Assembly (NCBI GenBank): GCA_002353585.1 | Contig: DEJW01000005.1 | Coordinates: 1,031 to 65,030 of the forward strand | Direction of reading: 5' to 3' | From: Prevotellaceae bacterium UBA2738 | Lineage (GTDB): Bacteria; Bacteroidota; Bacteroidia; Bacteroidales; Bacteroidaceae | DNA length: 64,000 nt | Shown here: positions 18,013-27,540 of the stretch, in pieces | How the letters are laid out: every line of letters starts with the position of its first letter | How positions within the stretch are numbered: the first letter of the stretch is position 1 | Translations under genes and position numbers: made by a program | The notes under the pieces: model-generated | Told to the model about the DNA's origin: nothing | The model's input: only the letters and a program-made list of their open reading frames with translations | Databases searched by the model: none

Positions 18013-18821
18013 CGATAACAGCTGATAGTGGAAGTACCAAGACTACTTGGCTCTTCACAGACGATTTAAGGTCTGTAAGACTGACTACGCAAGGCATCAA
18101 TCCATTTCATCAGTCAGAGGATGTGATGCGCCATATTATATGTGACGAACTGCTTAAACATCCCGAATTCCCTACTGATGCGTCTATTGAGGCAATATAC
18201 TTTTATGGCGCAGGATGCACTAAGGAGAAATCACCTGTTCTAAAGGCTATAATCAAAGAGTCATTTCCTGTCGCGAAGGTTGAAGTTGATAGCGATATGT
18301 TAGGTGCAGCCAAGGCTTTGTTTGGTAATAGTGAAGGAATAGCATGTATTTTAGGCACGGGGTCCAACTCTTGTCTTTATGACGGCAACAATATTGTCAG
18401 TAATGTTTCTCCTATGGGCTATATCCTTGGAGACGAAGGCAGCGGAGCCGTACTTGGCAAGACCTTCATAAACCTATTATATAAAGGTGGACATGCTGAA
18501 GACATCAAGGCTTTTGAATCAACAACCCATCTTACTCAGGCAGACATAATACAAAGAGTTTATCGTGAGAAGATGCCTAACCGTTTCCTCGCATCTTTAG
18601 CTCCTTATATAGAGAGCGTGAAAGACACCCCTTGGGTGAATGATATGATAATAGACTGTTTCCGTTTGTTCTTCCGTCGCAATATTGCGCATTATAATCG
18701 TCCAGACCTTTGTTGCTCATTTGTTGGCAGCATAGCATTCTATTTCGAATCTGAACTTCGCATAGCAGCAAAAAAAGAAGGTTCTCTCATTGGAAAAATA
18801 ATGAAAGAACCTCTTATATAG
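18009..18821 (+). CDS. BadF/BadG/BcrA/BcrD ATPase family protein, N-acetylglucosamine kinase-like
   Basis: A 270-aa ASKHA ATPase. The phosphate-1 loop (TADSGSTKTTWLF, residues 4-16), LGTGSNSCLYDG and GYILGDEGSGAVLGK match BadF-type sugar kinases related to N-acetylglucosamine or N-acetylmuramate kinases. It is the last gene of the pan/coa unit (4-bp overlap with coaX), yet no CoA step is known to need it; it may recycle amino sugars and only share the transcript. Substrate unknown. Confidence 0.78.
   Translation: MTITADSGSTKTTWLFTDDLRSVRLTTQGINPFHQSEDVMRHIICDELLKHPEFPTDASIEAIYFYGAGCTKEKSPVLKAIIKESFPVAKVEVDSDMLGAAKALFGNSEGIACILGTGSNSCLYDGNNIVSNVSPMGYILGDEGSGAVLGKTFINLLYKGGHAEDIKAFESTTHLTQADIIQRVYREKMPNRFLASLAPYIESVKDTPWVNDMIIDCFRLFFRRNIAHYNRPDLCCSFVGSIAFYFESELRIAAKKEGSLIGKIMKEPLI
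18771..18812 (-). terminator. Terminator for the lipoprotein operon, inside the 3' end of the BadF gene
   Basis: Stem AGGTTCT (18779-18785) / AGAACCT (18806-18812) with an inner CATT/AATG helix. On the minus strand the stem is followed by TC and a T run (18771-18776), giving an intrinsic terminator for the convergent lipoprotein gene while coding for the last residues of the kinase. Confidence 0.6.
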
Positions 18822-18831
18822 TCTCTTGACT

Positions 18832-19359
18832 TTAGTTTGCTAAGTTTGTAATCTTCTCTGCGCTTGTCACAGCCAAATTGCTGATTTTCAGTCTTGCGTA
18901 GTAGAACTCCTCGTTTGTTTCATCTGGAGAACCTACGCTGACTACAAACATCAGATAATTTCCTTCTGCCTTTTCGAAACTGATACCCAGTAACACACCA
19001 TTCTCCTTGAATTCCTTAGGCAGAGCTGGAGCAAAGTTGGTCTTGGAAAATTTCTTCTCAAAGAACTTTGAACCATCTGCCCTTGTAATAACCACGTCAA
19101 CAGAATTGTCATAGTATTCCTTATCGTGATTCTTCACTATGGGCAGTTCTTTGTCAGCCTTTCTGGTTATAGCATAGCTGTACTCAGAGTTCGAAATCCA
19201 AGATACTGACCCCGTCTGCTTGTCTTCGGGCATACTTTCTGGTCCTTCCTGTGGTTTTTCTATTACCTTTTCAACTATAATGTCCTCCTCCTGCTCCTTC
19301 TTTTTACAAGAAGCGATGCAGACGAGTGCAAGTAATGCTATTATAATTGTTCTGAGCAT
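18832..19359 (-). CDS. Hypothetical lipoprotein (possibly DUF4738 family)
   Basis: 175-aa lipoprotein: the signal MLRTIIIALLALVCIASC ends in a lipobox with Cys18, followed by a charged Lys/Glu linker. The remaining domain (residues 50-175) has alternating strands such as SYAITRK, VDVVITRADGS and YLMFVVSVGSPDE. It resembles the Bacteroidetes family I know as DUF4738, but I am not sure. Probably co-transcribed after the TPR gene, 34 bp upstream. No enzymatic motif is seen. Confidence 0.7.
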   Translation of the reverse strand: MLRTIIIALLALVCIASCKKKEQEEDIIVEKVIEKPQEGPESMPEDKQTGSVSWISNSEYSYAITRKADKELPIVKNHDKEYYDNSVDVVITRADGSKFFEKKFSKTNFAPALPKEFKENGVLLGISFEKAEGNYLMFVVSVGSPDETNEEFYYARLKISNLAVTSAEKITNLAN

Positions 19360-19393
19360 GCTGTATTGGTTATCAGTGATTGCTATCTGTTAA

Positions 19394-20086
19394 TTATTCA
19401 CCTATTCTCTCGATATATTTGTCTATATCCTGAGCGGCAACACTATTGATATATTTAACCTTGATGTCCTTATATATCTTGAGGGCTTCATCTTTCTTTC
19501 CCTGACTCTCCAGCAAGCGTGCTGCCTGAATGAGATATGTAGGAGAAAGAGAATTGTTCACACCATCCTCCACTTCGTCGTCAGCCATTTCTGCAGCCTT
19601 CTTCAGTGTGCTGATAGCCTTATCTATATTGCCAGTGTTTGCATAAGCATTTCCTAATGCTGCTGTTACAGCAGGACTAATCATAGCATCACCTTTAGTG
19701 GAAAACTCTTCCAAATACTTTACGGCATCCTGCCACTTACCCAACTGTGCGTATGCCAGTCCTGCATAAGCATTAGCAAGGTTTGCTGCATCAGTGCCAC
19801 CATAGTTTTCTGTTACTGCAATCAGTCCCTCAGTCTGTTTGTCACCTGTGAGTGCTTTCTGATACTCACCCTGAGCAAACAGATCCTGCGCCTTAGCCAG
19901 CGCGGTAGAAGCTTTCTCCTCGCGAGGACCAGCGATGAATGTGTTGTAAACGATACAACCTGCAATCACAACGATTACAGCAACAACAGCAGCGATTATC
20001 TGCTTGCGATACTTCAGGAAGAATGCCTCCTGATTGTTCAATTCTGGCTGCTCTGGTGCAGCGCCCATTTTATTTGATTTAGCCAT
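19394..20086 (-). CDS. Membrane-anchored tetratricopeptide repeat protein
   Basis: 230 aa with one transmembrane segment at about residues 30-50 (IIAAVVAVIVVIAGCIVY) preceded by a basic KYRKQ, so the C-terminal part faces the periplasm. That part has TPR-like helical pairs (DLFAQGEYQKAL, ANAYAGLAYAQLGKWQDAVKYL, ALGNAYANTGNIDKAISTL, AARLLESQGKKDEALKIY). The architecture resembles YfgM/TPR_21 proteins that help periplasmic folding; function is inferred. First gene of a unit with the lipoprotein. Confidence 0.8.
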   Translation of the reverse strand: MAKSNKMGAAPEQPELNNQEAFFLKYRKQIIAAVVAVIVVIAGCIVYNTFIAGPREEKASTALAKAQDLFAQGEYQKALTGDKQTEGLIAVTENYGGTDAANLANAYAGLAYAQLGKWQDAVKYLEEFSTKGDAMISPAVTAALGNAYANTGNIDKAISTLKKAAEMADDEVEDGVNNSLSPTYLIQAARLLESQGKKDEALKIYKDIKVKYINSVAAQDIDKYIERIGE

Positions 20087-20117
20087 TATAAATTATGTTG
20101 ATTTTCAATTTTAGGTG

Positions 20118-20148
20118 CAAAGATACAAAAAAAACTTTATCCTAGCAA
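20118..20148 (-). promoter_or_regulatory. Promoter of the TPR-lipoprotein operon
   Basis: Minus-strand TTG (20146-20148), 20 bp, TATCTTTG (20118-20125), 31 bp before the ATG. Confidence 0.75.
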
Positions 20149-20163
20149 ATTATATAGCCAAAA

Positions 20164-20925
20164 TTATTCTGTAGTGTTGTTGTACGTCTGTTCAAACCCA
20201 CGAAGCAGGTTCACGTCTTTCTTTATCACAAAAACCTGACCGTCAGCTCCCTTAGCCTTCACCTGAACGTAATACACACCGTCTTTCACGTCTTTTCCGT
20301 TATACTTGCCGTCCCATCCGTCATTAACATCACTCCATTCGTATAGTTTCTGTCCCCAGCGGTTGTATATGGCAGCATGAAATTCCACTATACTCTGTAC
20401 TTCCTTAGCCTTGTATTTTTCGTTGTAATCATCACCGTTAGGAGAAAAAGCATTGGGGAACACCAGTTTGCTGTCATAGGTTTTGACAGAGAATATATGC
20501 TGGTTGGTTCTGTTATACTCAGGAGTAATATCTATTCTTTTTATATAGTCATCATATCCAACTTCCACGTATCCTACGTAGGCTATGCTGTCTGTGCCTG
20601 ACGTGCGGAAAGTGAAATCAACTGGGTTGGTAGGATTCACCGCATCGGGAATCTCCATCTGTCCACCCTGTTTCCATCTTCTCCATCCTCCATAGAATGT
20701 GGCATCGTCATAGTCTCTTGTCTCGCCCGTAGCATCTTGATACACCATTTTGACAGTCATCTTTGCCGTTATAGGTGCCGACCCCTCATAGTGCTGGTCT
20801 TTGGATGCTACTGGTTCGCCTGTTCCATCTGTTACTTCCCAGGTGAAAGAAAGGTATGGCTCAGAATCAGCCAATAAGGTAACTGGTGTGCTGATGAGCA
20901 AAAATATAAATATGAGTTTGCGCAT
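20164..20925 (-). CDS. Secreted protein with gliding-motility-associated (T9SS type B) C-terminal domain
   Basis: 253 aa. An N-terminal signal peptide (KLIFIFLLISTPVTLLADS) is followed by a beta-rich region of about 130 residues and a CHU_C/gliding-motility C-terminal domain from residue about 155: VFPNAFSPNGDDYNEKY, AAIYNRWGQKLYEW, GWDGKYNGKDVKDGVYYVQV. This domain is the type B signal recognised by the type IX secretion system, so export to the surface or medium is likely. Divergent from the PBP1-like/PorT-like pair, with a -7 box TAATTTTG (20947-20954) upstream. Confidence 0.85.
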   Translation of the reverse strand: MRKLIFIFLLISTPVTLLADSEPYLSFTWEVTDGTGEPVASKDQHYEGSAPITAKMTVKMVYQDATGETRDYDDATFYGGWRRWKQGGQMEIPDAVNPTNPVDFTFRTSGTDSIAYVGYVEVGYDDYIKRIDITPEYNRTNQHIFSVKTYDSKLVFPNAFSPNGDDYNEKYKAKEVQSIVEFHAAIYNRWGQKLYEWSDVNDGWDGKYNGKDVKDGVYYVQVKAKGADGQVFVIKKDVNLLRGFEQTYNNTTE

Positions 20926-21030
20926 AAGAAACTAATTATTTTGTGGCAAAATTAGTAATAAATTTTGATTAACCTTCGCTTTTTTGAGAAAAAAGTTGTA
21001 TTTTTGCACTTTGAAAACAAGATTTAATCT

Positions 21031-22134
21031 ATGGTAAAGAATTTTTTAATCTTTCTTACAACATTTTTGGTTGTAGCATCAGCAGCAATGGCACAAGGGG
21101 TGCAACCCTCAGCCGCTACAGCCAAGAACTCCATAAACGTGGGTGTGATGCTGCCACTGCACGATATTGATGGTGACGGCCGCAGAATGACGGAATACTA
21201 TCAGGGAATGCTGCTCGCAGTAAAAGAACTGAAGAAAGAGGGTATGAATATTAACGTACGCGCATGGAATCTGCCTATTGACGCAGACCCTCGTGCCACA
21301 CTGCTGCAGGATGGTACCACCACATGCGACATTATCTTCACTCCACTCTACACTAAGCAGGTGAAGGTGTTGGGCGATTTCTGTCGTGCATATAAGATAA
21401 AGATGGTTATTCCATTCTCTATAAATGGTAATGAAGTGGATAAGAACCCTCAGATTTATCAGGTATATCAGTCGCCAGACGAGATGTACACTACTTCTAT
21501 ACAGAGAGTGGCTGAAGATTTCACTCAGTATCATCCTGTTTTCATAGATTGTAATGACACCACATCAAGGAAGGGTCCTTTTACCTTCGGACTGAGGAAA
21601 GTGTTGGAGGATAAGGGTGTACAGTATAACATTACAAACCTCCGTTCTTCAGAGGAAATGTTTGCCCGCTCTTTCTCTCTTACCCAACCTAATCTCGTGA
21701 TACTCAACACTGGACGTTCACCTGAAATGCGCATAGCACTTGAGAAACTTGATGCTCTTGTGAATGCCAATCGTAATGTTAGTATCACCCTTTTTGGCTA
21801 TACCGAATGGCTTTTGTATGCAAAATTTAATAAAGAAAAATTTGCCAAGTATAACACCTACATCCCAACTAATTTCTATTACAACGAGATGTCAGGCAAT
21901 ACACAGCGTTTCGCTCAGAACTATCGTAATGCCTTCCATCATGACATGATGAATGCCCTACCCCATTTTGCTGCTACAGGCTATGACCATGCTATGTATT
22001 TTATCGGAGGCAAGACACAGTGGATGCAGACTCCGTTGAAATTTATCAAGACCCATAATGGTGGTTATCGTAACAAGGCATTTATGCTTATTCACTACAA
22101 ACAAGATGGAGGTATAGATGCGTTACAATATTAA
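21031..22134 (+). CDS. Periplasmic PBP1-fold (ligand-binding receptor-like) protein
   Basis: 367 aa with a signal peptide (NFLIFLTTFLVVASAAMA). The mature part is like type 1 periplasmic binding proteins: INVGVMLPLHDIDGDGRRMTEYYQGMLLAV at the first lobe, TTCDIIFTPLYTKQV, MVIPFSINGNEV, and GYTEWLLY in the second. In Bacteroidetes such proteins often carry an N-terminal LysM domain; none is present here. It overlaps the PorT-like gene by 17 bp, so the two probably act together in the envelope. Ligand unknown. Confidence 0.75.
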   Translation: MVKNFLIFLTTFLVVASAAMAQGVQPSAATAKNSINVGVMLPLHDIDGDGRRMTEYYQGMLLAVKELKKEGMNINVRAWNLPIDADPRATLLQDGTTTCDIIFTPLYTKQVKVLGDFCRAYKIKMVIPFSINGNEVDKNPQIYQVYQSPDEMYTTSIQRVAEDFTQYHPVFIDCNDTTSRKGPFTFGLRKVLEDKGVQYNITNLRSSEEMFARSFSLTQPNLVILNTGRSPEMRIALEKLDALVNANRNVSITLFGYTEWLLYAKFNKEKFAKYNTYIPTNFYYNEMSGNTQRFAQNYRNAFHHDMMNALPHFAATGYDHAMYFIGGKTQWMQTPLKFIKTHNGGYRNKAFMLIHYKQDGGIDALQY

Positions 22135-22885
22135 ATATCTCCTTTCCGCACTTTTTGTTTTCCTTGCCTTCTCAGTACAGAGCGCAAGAGGTCAGGTGGG
22201 TGACTATCGTCACGTGTGGGCTATAGGCGTTAGCGGCGGTGTGGCTCTTAACAGTATAGGCTTCACCCCAGAGGTGTCGCAGAATATGCATAATGGCTAC
22301 TCATTTGGTATCACTGCACGATATACCAGCGAGAAGTACTTCTCTACTATCTGCTCCATACAGACCGAAGTGAATATTTCACAATTGGGTTGGAAAGAAG
22401 ATATCAAAACACTCAGTGGTGGCGATGTTATAAACCCTGAGACTGGAGTTGCTGAACAATATAAGCGTGACATTACCTACTTACAGATTCCTATTATGGC
22501 TCACCTTGCCTGGGGCAAGGAGAAAAATGGCATCAATGCCTTCATCAATGCCGGTCCGCAGTTGGGCTTTTTCCTTAGTGAAAAAACAACTAAGAATTAC
22601 AACAAACCATACACCAAGGATAATTTCCCTGATTATGTAGGCGGAGAAGAGCGTGTGAGCGTCGAGGTGGCACAGGAGGATATGCCCATAGAGCGTAAGT
22701 TTGACTACGGCATCGCTGTGGGCGGTGGCATAGAATGGGATATCCGTCGCATCGGAAGATTCTCTCTTGAAGGACGCTATTACATAGGATTGGGTAATAT
22801 CTATGATGATTCTAAGAAAGACGAGTTTGGCAAATCCAATCATGGTACCATATTCGTCAAACTGGCATACCTGAAAGACCTCTGA
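22118..22885 (+). CDS. PorT-like outer-membrane beta-barrel protein
   Basis: 255 aa: signal peptide ([19 protein letters not shown]) followed by a small barrel with aromatic-rich alternating strands ([68 protein letters not shown]). Length and pattern match the PorT family; PorT itself is a T9SS component, but many paralogues have other roles. Start ATG lies inside the preceding gene (17-bp overlap). Confidence 0.75.
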   Translation: MRYNIKYLLSALFVFLAFSVQSARGQVGDYRHVWAIGVSGGVALNSIGFTPEVSQNMHNGYSFGITARYTSEKYFSTICSIQTEVNISQLGWKEDIKTLSGGDVINPETGVAEQYKRDITYLQIPIMAHLAWGKEKNGINAFINAGPQLGFFLSEKTTKNYNKPYTKDNFPDYVGGEERVSVEVAQEDMPIERKFDYGIAVGGGIEWDIRRIGRFSLEGRYYIGLGNIYDDSKKDEFGKSNHGTIFVKLAYLKDL

Positions 22886-22901
22886 ATACCTTAACTTAAT
22901 T

Positions 22902-25478
22902 TTGGACGAACTTGAATTCATAAATGTATGGGGGGCAAGAACGCACAACCTCAAGAATGTTGATGTGCAAATCCCTCGCAACAGCCTGACTGTCATCACT
23001 GGACTATCAGGCTCTGGCAAGTCGTCGCTGGCTTTCGACACCATACTGGCTGAGGGTCAACGTAGGTATATTGAGACCTTCTCTGCCTACGCCAGGAATT
23101 TTCTTGGGGGTATGGAGCGTCCTGATGTTGACAAGATAACAGGACTTTCGCCAGTCATCTCCATCGAACAGAAGACCACCAACAAGAATCCCCGTTCTAC
23201 TGTGGGCACCACCACCGAGGTGTACGACTACCTTCGTCTTCTCTTTGCCCGTGCAGGAACAGCCTACAGCTGGGCTACAGGTGAGAAGATGGTGAAATAT
23301 ACTGAGGAACAGCTGGCTGACATGATTGAGGAGAAGTATGCAGGTAAGGGCATATACATCCTCGCCCCCTTGGTCAGAAACAGAAAAGGTCACTATAGGG
23401 AACTCTTTGAACAGATGATAAAAAAAGGTTTCCTTCAGGTGCGTATTGATGAAGAACTGCAAGACCTTGTCTCAGGCATGAAGCTCGACAGGTACAAGAA
23501 CCACAACATCGAGGTTGTGATAGACAAGTTCAAGGTGCAGAATAACGAAGACGACAAGGGTAAGGCTAACCGTTTGAGAAAGAGCATAGAAGTTGCTATG
23601 CGCCAAGGTGACGGACTCATTATGATAATGGAAAAGGACTCTAAGGAAGCCAAGTATTTCTCTAAACGCCTTATGTGTCCTACAACGGGAATGGCTTACA
23701 AAGACCCAGCCCCAAACATCTTCTCTTTCAATTCTCCTGAGGGTGCCTGTCCTTACTGCAAAGGACTTGGTGTAGTGGATATGAATGATCCATTGGCAAC
23801 TATAGATTATCAAGAGGATATCTCTCCTGCTAAGGCTAAGGATGATGAGGACAGTGACACCACATACACTCTATGTCCAGCTTGTAACGGTGCCCGTCTG
23901 AGTCAGGAGTCGCTATCCTACAAGATTTGGGATAAGAATATCTCCGAACTCTCTAATATGGATATCGACGAACTGAACGACTGGCTCTACGAGGCTCCTA
24001 AGCACATGGAGAATAAGGAGAAAAAGATATCAGAAGAAATCCTCAAGGAGATACATACACGCTTGCAGTTTATGCTTGATGTGGGACTGCATTACATTTC
24101 TCTTAGTCGCCCTTCTGTTTCACTCTCTGGTGGCGAAAACCAGCGCATTCGTCTTGCCACACAGATAGGTTCTCAACTGGTCAACGTGCTATATATCCTT
24201 GACGAGCCTTCTATAGGTTTGCATCAGCGTGATAATGAACGTCTTATCAACTCCCTTAAACAGTTACGCGACCTTGGCAACACCATCATCGTTGTTGAGC
24301 ATGATGAGGATATGATGCGTAATGCCGACTACGTGGTTGACATAGGTCCTGGAGCAGGCAGAAAGGGTGGTTATGTGGTGTTTCAGGGTACTCCCGCCAC
24401 ATTGTTAAAATCTGACACCCTCACTGCATCCTATCTTAATAAGAAAAAGAGCATAGAACTGCCCCCAGAGCGTCGCAAAGGTAATGGCAAAAGTATAAGC
24501 ATTCATGGGGCAAGCGGCAATAATCTGAAGCATGTCGATGTTACCTTCCCTTTAGGCAAACTTATTGTGGTGACAGGTGTCAGTGGTTCTGGCAAATCTA
24601 CTCTCATAAATGAAACTCTCCACCCTATCCTCGCCCAGCAGCTGTATAAGTCGCTCAAGCAGCCTATGCCATACGATAGTGTTGAGGGTATAGAGAATAT
24701 TGATAAAGTGGTGTGTGTGGATCAGAGTCCCATAGGCAGAACTCCACGCTCTAATCCTGCCACCTACACAGGTGTATTCTCTGATATCAGGTCGCTCTTT
24801 GTCAACCTGCCAGAGGCAAAGATAAGAGGTTATAAACCTGGACGTTTCTCTTTTAATGTGAAGGGAGGCAGATGTGAAACCTGCGGAGGCAACGGCTATC
24901 GCACTCTTGAGATGAATTTCCTGCCCGATGTGTATGTGCCTTGTGAGGTGTGTCAGGGCAGGCGCTATAATCGTGAAACTCTCGAAGTGAGGTATAAGGG
25001 AAAGAGCATTTCAGATGTGCTCGATATGACCATCAATCAGGCTGTAGAATTCTTTGAAGCGATACCTAAGATTCGTCAGAAACTCAAGACGTTACAAGAT
25101 GTAGGTTTAGGCTATATTAAGGTGGGTCAGTCATGTAATACACTCTCTGGTGGTGAGAGTCAGCGAGTGAAGCTCGCCACCGAACTGTCTAAACGTGATA
25201 CAGGCAAGACATTCTACATTCTCGACGAACCCACCACAGGTTTGCATTTTGAAGACATTAGGGTGCTAATGCTTATTCTTCAACGACTCGTAGATAAGGG
25301 CAATACCGTATTGATTATTGAACACAACCTTGATGTAATAAAACTTGCCGACCATATAATTGATATGGGACCAGAAGGCGGTCGTGGTGGCGGACAGGTT
25401 GTTGTGACAGGCACTCCAGAGGAGGTGGCACGATGCAAAGCCAGTAAGACATCAAGATTTCTCAAACCACTTCTTTGA
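22902..25478 (+). CDS. uvrA: Excinuclease ABC subunit A
   Basis: Damage-recognition ATPase of nucleotide excision repair. Two ABC modules: Walker [15 protein letters not shown] (34-47) and [14 protein letters not shown], signatures [13 protein letters not shown] and [13 protein letters not shown], and the C-terminal zinc module CETCGGNGY...CEVC. At 858 aa it is shorter than the usual 940. The first zinc site is incomplete: the first pair is C259-PTT (second Cys replaced by Thr262) while C283/C286 remain. TTG (22902) is the start, since the conserved [14 protein letters not shown] follows immediately and no ATG precedes it. It may be the second UvrA paralogue common in Bacteroidetes. Confidence 0.93.
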   Translation: MDELEFINVWGARTHNLKNVDVQIPRNSLTVITGLSGSGKSSLAFDTILAEGQRRYIETFSAYARNFLGGMERPDVDKITGLSPVISIEQKTTNKNPRSTVGTTTEVYDYLRLLFARAGTAYSWATGEKMVKYTEEQLADMIEEKYAGKGIYILAPLVRNRKGHYRELFEQMIKKGFLQVRIDEELQDLVSGMKLDRYKNHNIEVVIDKFKVQNNEDDKGKANRLRKSIEVAMRQGDGLIMIMEKDSKEAKYFSKRLMCPTTGMAYKDPAPNIFSFNSPEGACPYCKGLGVVDMNDPLATIDYQEDISPAKAKDDEDSDTTYTLCPACNGARLSQESLSYKIWDKNISELSNMDIDELNDWLYEAPKHMENKEKKISEEILKEIHTRLQFMLDVGLHYISLSRPSVSLSGGENQRIRLATQIGSQLVNVLYILDEPSIGLHQRDNERLINSLKQLRDLGNTIIVVEHDEDMMRNADYVVDIGPGAGRKGGYVVFQGTPATLLKSDTLTASYLNKKKSIELPPERRKGNGKSISIHGASGNNLKHVDVTFPLGKLIVVTGVSGSGKSTLINETLHPILAQQLYKSLKQPMPYDSVEGIENIDKVVCVDQSPIGRTPRSNPATYTGVFSDIRSLFVNLPEAKIRGYKPGRFSFNVKGGRCETCGGNGYRTLEMNFLPDVYVPCEVCQGRRYNRETLEVRYKGKSISDVLDMTINQAVEFFEAIPKIRQKLKTLQDVGLGYIKVGQSCNTLSGGESQRVKLATELSKRDTGKTFYILDEPTTGLHFEDIRVLMLILQRLVDKGNTVLIIEHNLDVIKLADHIIDMGPEGGRGGGQVVVTGTPEEVARCKASKTSRFLKPLL

Positions 25479-25521
25479 ATCTTACAACCGCTCCACGTGC
25501 GTAAATAAAATAGGTGCAAAA

Positions 25522-25553
25522 TTTGTCTGTTTGACAATTTATTATTACCTTTG
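25522..25553 (+). promoter_or_regulatory. lpxK operon promoter
   Basis: TTTG (25522-25525), 20-bp spacer, TACCTTTG (25546-25553). An inverted TTGTC/GACAA repeat (25523-25537) overlaps the -33 box. Confidence 0.75.
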
Positions 25554-25582
25554 TCCGTGAATTTCTATTGAATCAGCATTCC

Positions 25583-26824
25583 ATGGAGGGTGATCATATA
25601 ACTATCAATCGCTGGCTAATCCCTTTCTCTTGGCTCTATGGCTTAGGTGTTGGGATAAGAAATCTTCTTTTCGATACAGAGGTGTTGAAAAGCAGAAAAT
25701 TCTCTGTACCAGTAATTTCGGTTGGCAACATCACCGTAGGCGGTTCAGGCAAGACACCACACGTGGAATACCTCGTGAAGTTGTTACATAACAGAGTGAA
25801 AACGGCAGTTCTCTCCAGAGGTTACAAACGTAAGTCTAAAGGTTTTTTTTTAGCCGACGACAATACCAAGATGGAACAGATAGGTGACGAGCCTTATCAG
25901 ATTCATAAGAAATTTCCCAATGTCTATGTGGCTGTTGACCCCAACCGTTGTCATGGTATCGACACCTTGCTTGCCACCCCTCAGACGAGTGGTCTTGATG
26001 TAGTGTTGCTCGATGATGCCTTTCAGCATCGTTACGTGAAGCCTGGCATAAACATCCTGCTGACTGATTATCACCGCATAATTACAGATGACATCCTTTT
26101 ACCTGCTGGCAGACTGCGTGAACCCGTAAATGGCAAGGACAGGGCCGACATCGTGATAGTCACTAAGTGTCCTACCGAGATGAAGCCTATGACCTATCGT
26201 GTGCTTCAGCGCAATATGAATCTCTTTCCTTACCAGCATCTCTTCTTCACTACACTCAACTATTGTCCTCTGCAGCCTGTATTCCCTGAGGCAAACTACA
26301 TACCTGCTATCGACTTTAATGTCAAGCCGTCTGAGGATGACGCACTACCCCTACCCCATGCCTTGCTTATTACTGGCATAGCATCACCTCGTCAGATGCT
26401 TGAAGACATCAAACCCTATTGCAAATCCATAACCCACATATCCTTTGCTGACCATCATAACTTCACGCCTTCTGATGCAGAGTCTATCAACTTTGCATAC
26501 AAGATGATGCCAAAGCCTGGTATCATTATCACAACAGAGAAGGATGCTGTGAGAATGACAGACCTCAAAGGACTTTCAACCAAAGTGAGAGAAAACCTCT
26601 ATTACCTGCCTATAGATATTAAGTTCTTGCAGGATGATGGAGAGAAGTTTAACCAATTGATTCTAGACTATGTACGGAAAAATTCAAGAAACAACATCCT
26701 GGCTCAAGCAACAAATACAGTTGCAAGCCCCAACAGCCTCCCTACCTCAAATAGCAATAATACTGGGAACGGGTTTGGGAACACTGGCAGAGCAAATAGA
26801 GACCTCTTTGGAAATCCCGTATAA
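25583..26824 (+). CDS. lpxK: Tetraacyldisaccharide 4'-kinase
   Basis: Phosphorylates the 4' position of the lipid A precursor at the inner membrane. Motifs: N-terminal membrane-associating [18 protein letters not shown]-loop [36 protein letters not shown], and [15 protein letters not shown] use ATG at 25583 ([11 protein letters not shown]); TTG at 25568 would add five residues. The last ~50 codons extend past the point where the family normally ends and lie entirely on top of the purine nucleoside phosphorylase start (155-bp overlap in another frame), giving an Asn/Ser/Thr-rich tail. Confidence 0.92.
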   Translation: MEGDHITINRWLIPFSWLYGLGVGIRNLLFDTEVLKSRKFSVPVISVGNITVGGSGKTPHVEYLVKLLHNRVKTAVLSRGYKRKSKGFFLADDNTKMEQIGDEPYQIHKKFPNVYVAVDPNRCHGIDTLLATPQTSGLDVVLLDDAFQHRYVKPGINILLTDYHRIITDDILLPAGRLREPVNGKDRADIVIVTKCPTEMKPMTYRVLQRNMNLFPYQHLFFTTLNYCPLQPVFPEANYIPAIDFNVKPSEDDALPLPHALLITGIASPRQMLEDIKPYCKSITHISFADHHNFTPSDAESINFAYKMMPKPGIIITTEKDAVRMTDLKGLSTKVRENLYYLPIDIKFLQDDGEKFNQLILDYVRKNSRNNILAQATNTVASPNSLPTSNSNNTGNGFGNTGRANRDLFGNPV

Positions 26825-27503
26825 GGATATCCCTAATTTTCCTGTCTCTACCGTTGAGGGACACGATGGCAAACTCATCTTCGGACGTTTGGGAGGTAAG
26901 GAAATCCTTGCCATGAAGGGACGCTTTCATTATTACGAAGGCTACTCTATGAAGGAGGTCACCTTCCCTGTCCGTGTTATGTATGAGTTGGGCATCAATG
27001 TACTCTTCGTCAGCAACGCAGCAGGCGGAGCCAATGCTTCATTTAGGGTTGGCGACCTTATGATTATTACCGACCACATCAATGGTTTCCCTGACAATCC
27101 GCTCAGGGGTGCTAATATCCCTACTGGTCCGCGCTTCCCCGATATGCATGATGCATATAACCCAGAGTATGTTGCCCTCGCTGATTCTATAGCCGAGGAA
27201 CATAACATGCGTCTGGTTCATGGCACTTATTATGGCACTCAAGGTCCGTCTTACGAGACTCCAGCCGAATACAAGGCTTTCCACCTGTTGGGAGCCGATG
27301 CTGTGGGTATGAGTACCGTTCCTGAGGTTATCGTTGCCCGCCATTGTGGCATTAAGGTCTTTGGCGTGTCTGTAATAACCAATATGGGCATATCTGATGA
27401 AGCTGAGATAGCCACCCACGAAGAAGTGCAGGAGGTGGGAAATAGCGTACAGCCTCGCATGACCCTCCTCATAACACAGATGTTGGAAAAAATAGAATTA
27501 TAA
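26670..27503 (+). CDS. Purine nucleoside phosphorylase
   Basis: Phosphorolyses purine nucleosides to free base and ribose 1-phosphate. 277 aa of the trimeric PNP/MTAP family: [30 protein letters not shown], the phosphate/base residues in [24 protein letters not shown], and [18 protein letters not shown] with the purine-contacting Glu/Asn context. The start at 26670 is required because [12 protein letters not shown] is the normal N-terminal helix; it sits 155 bp inside lpxK. Followed by thiL after 37 bp. Confidence 0.93.
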   Translation: MYGKIQETTSWLKQQIQLQAPTASLPQIAIILGTGLGTLAEQIETSLEIPYKDIPNFPVSTVEGHDGKLIFGRLGGKEILAMKGRFHYYEGYSMKEVTFPVRVMYELGINVLFVSNAAGGANASFRVGDLMIITDHINGFPDNPLRGANIPTGPRFPDMHDAYNPEYVALADSIAEEHNMRLVHGTYYGTQGPSYETPAEYKAFHLLGADAVGMSTVPEVIVARHCGIKVFGVSVITNMGISDEAEIATHEEVQEVGNSVQPRMTLLITQMLEKIEL

Positions 27504-27540
27504 TGCATTCTTCACTCTTTATTCTTCATTATAAAATCAC

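Noticed and set aside
27504..27540. TPP riboswitch upstream of thiL
   Set aside because: Only 37 bp are available and no THI-box sequence is present.
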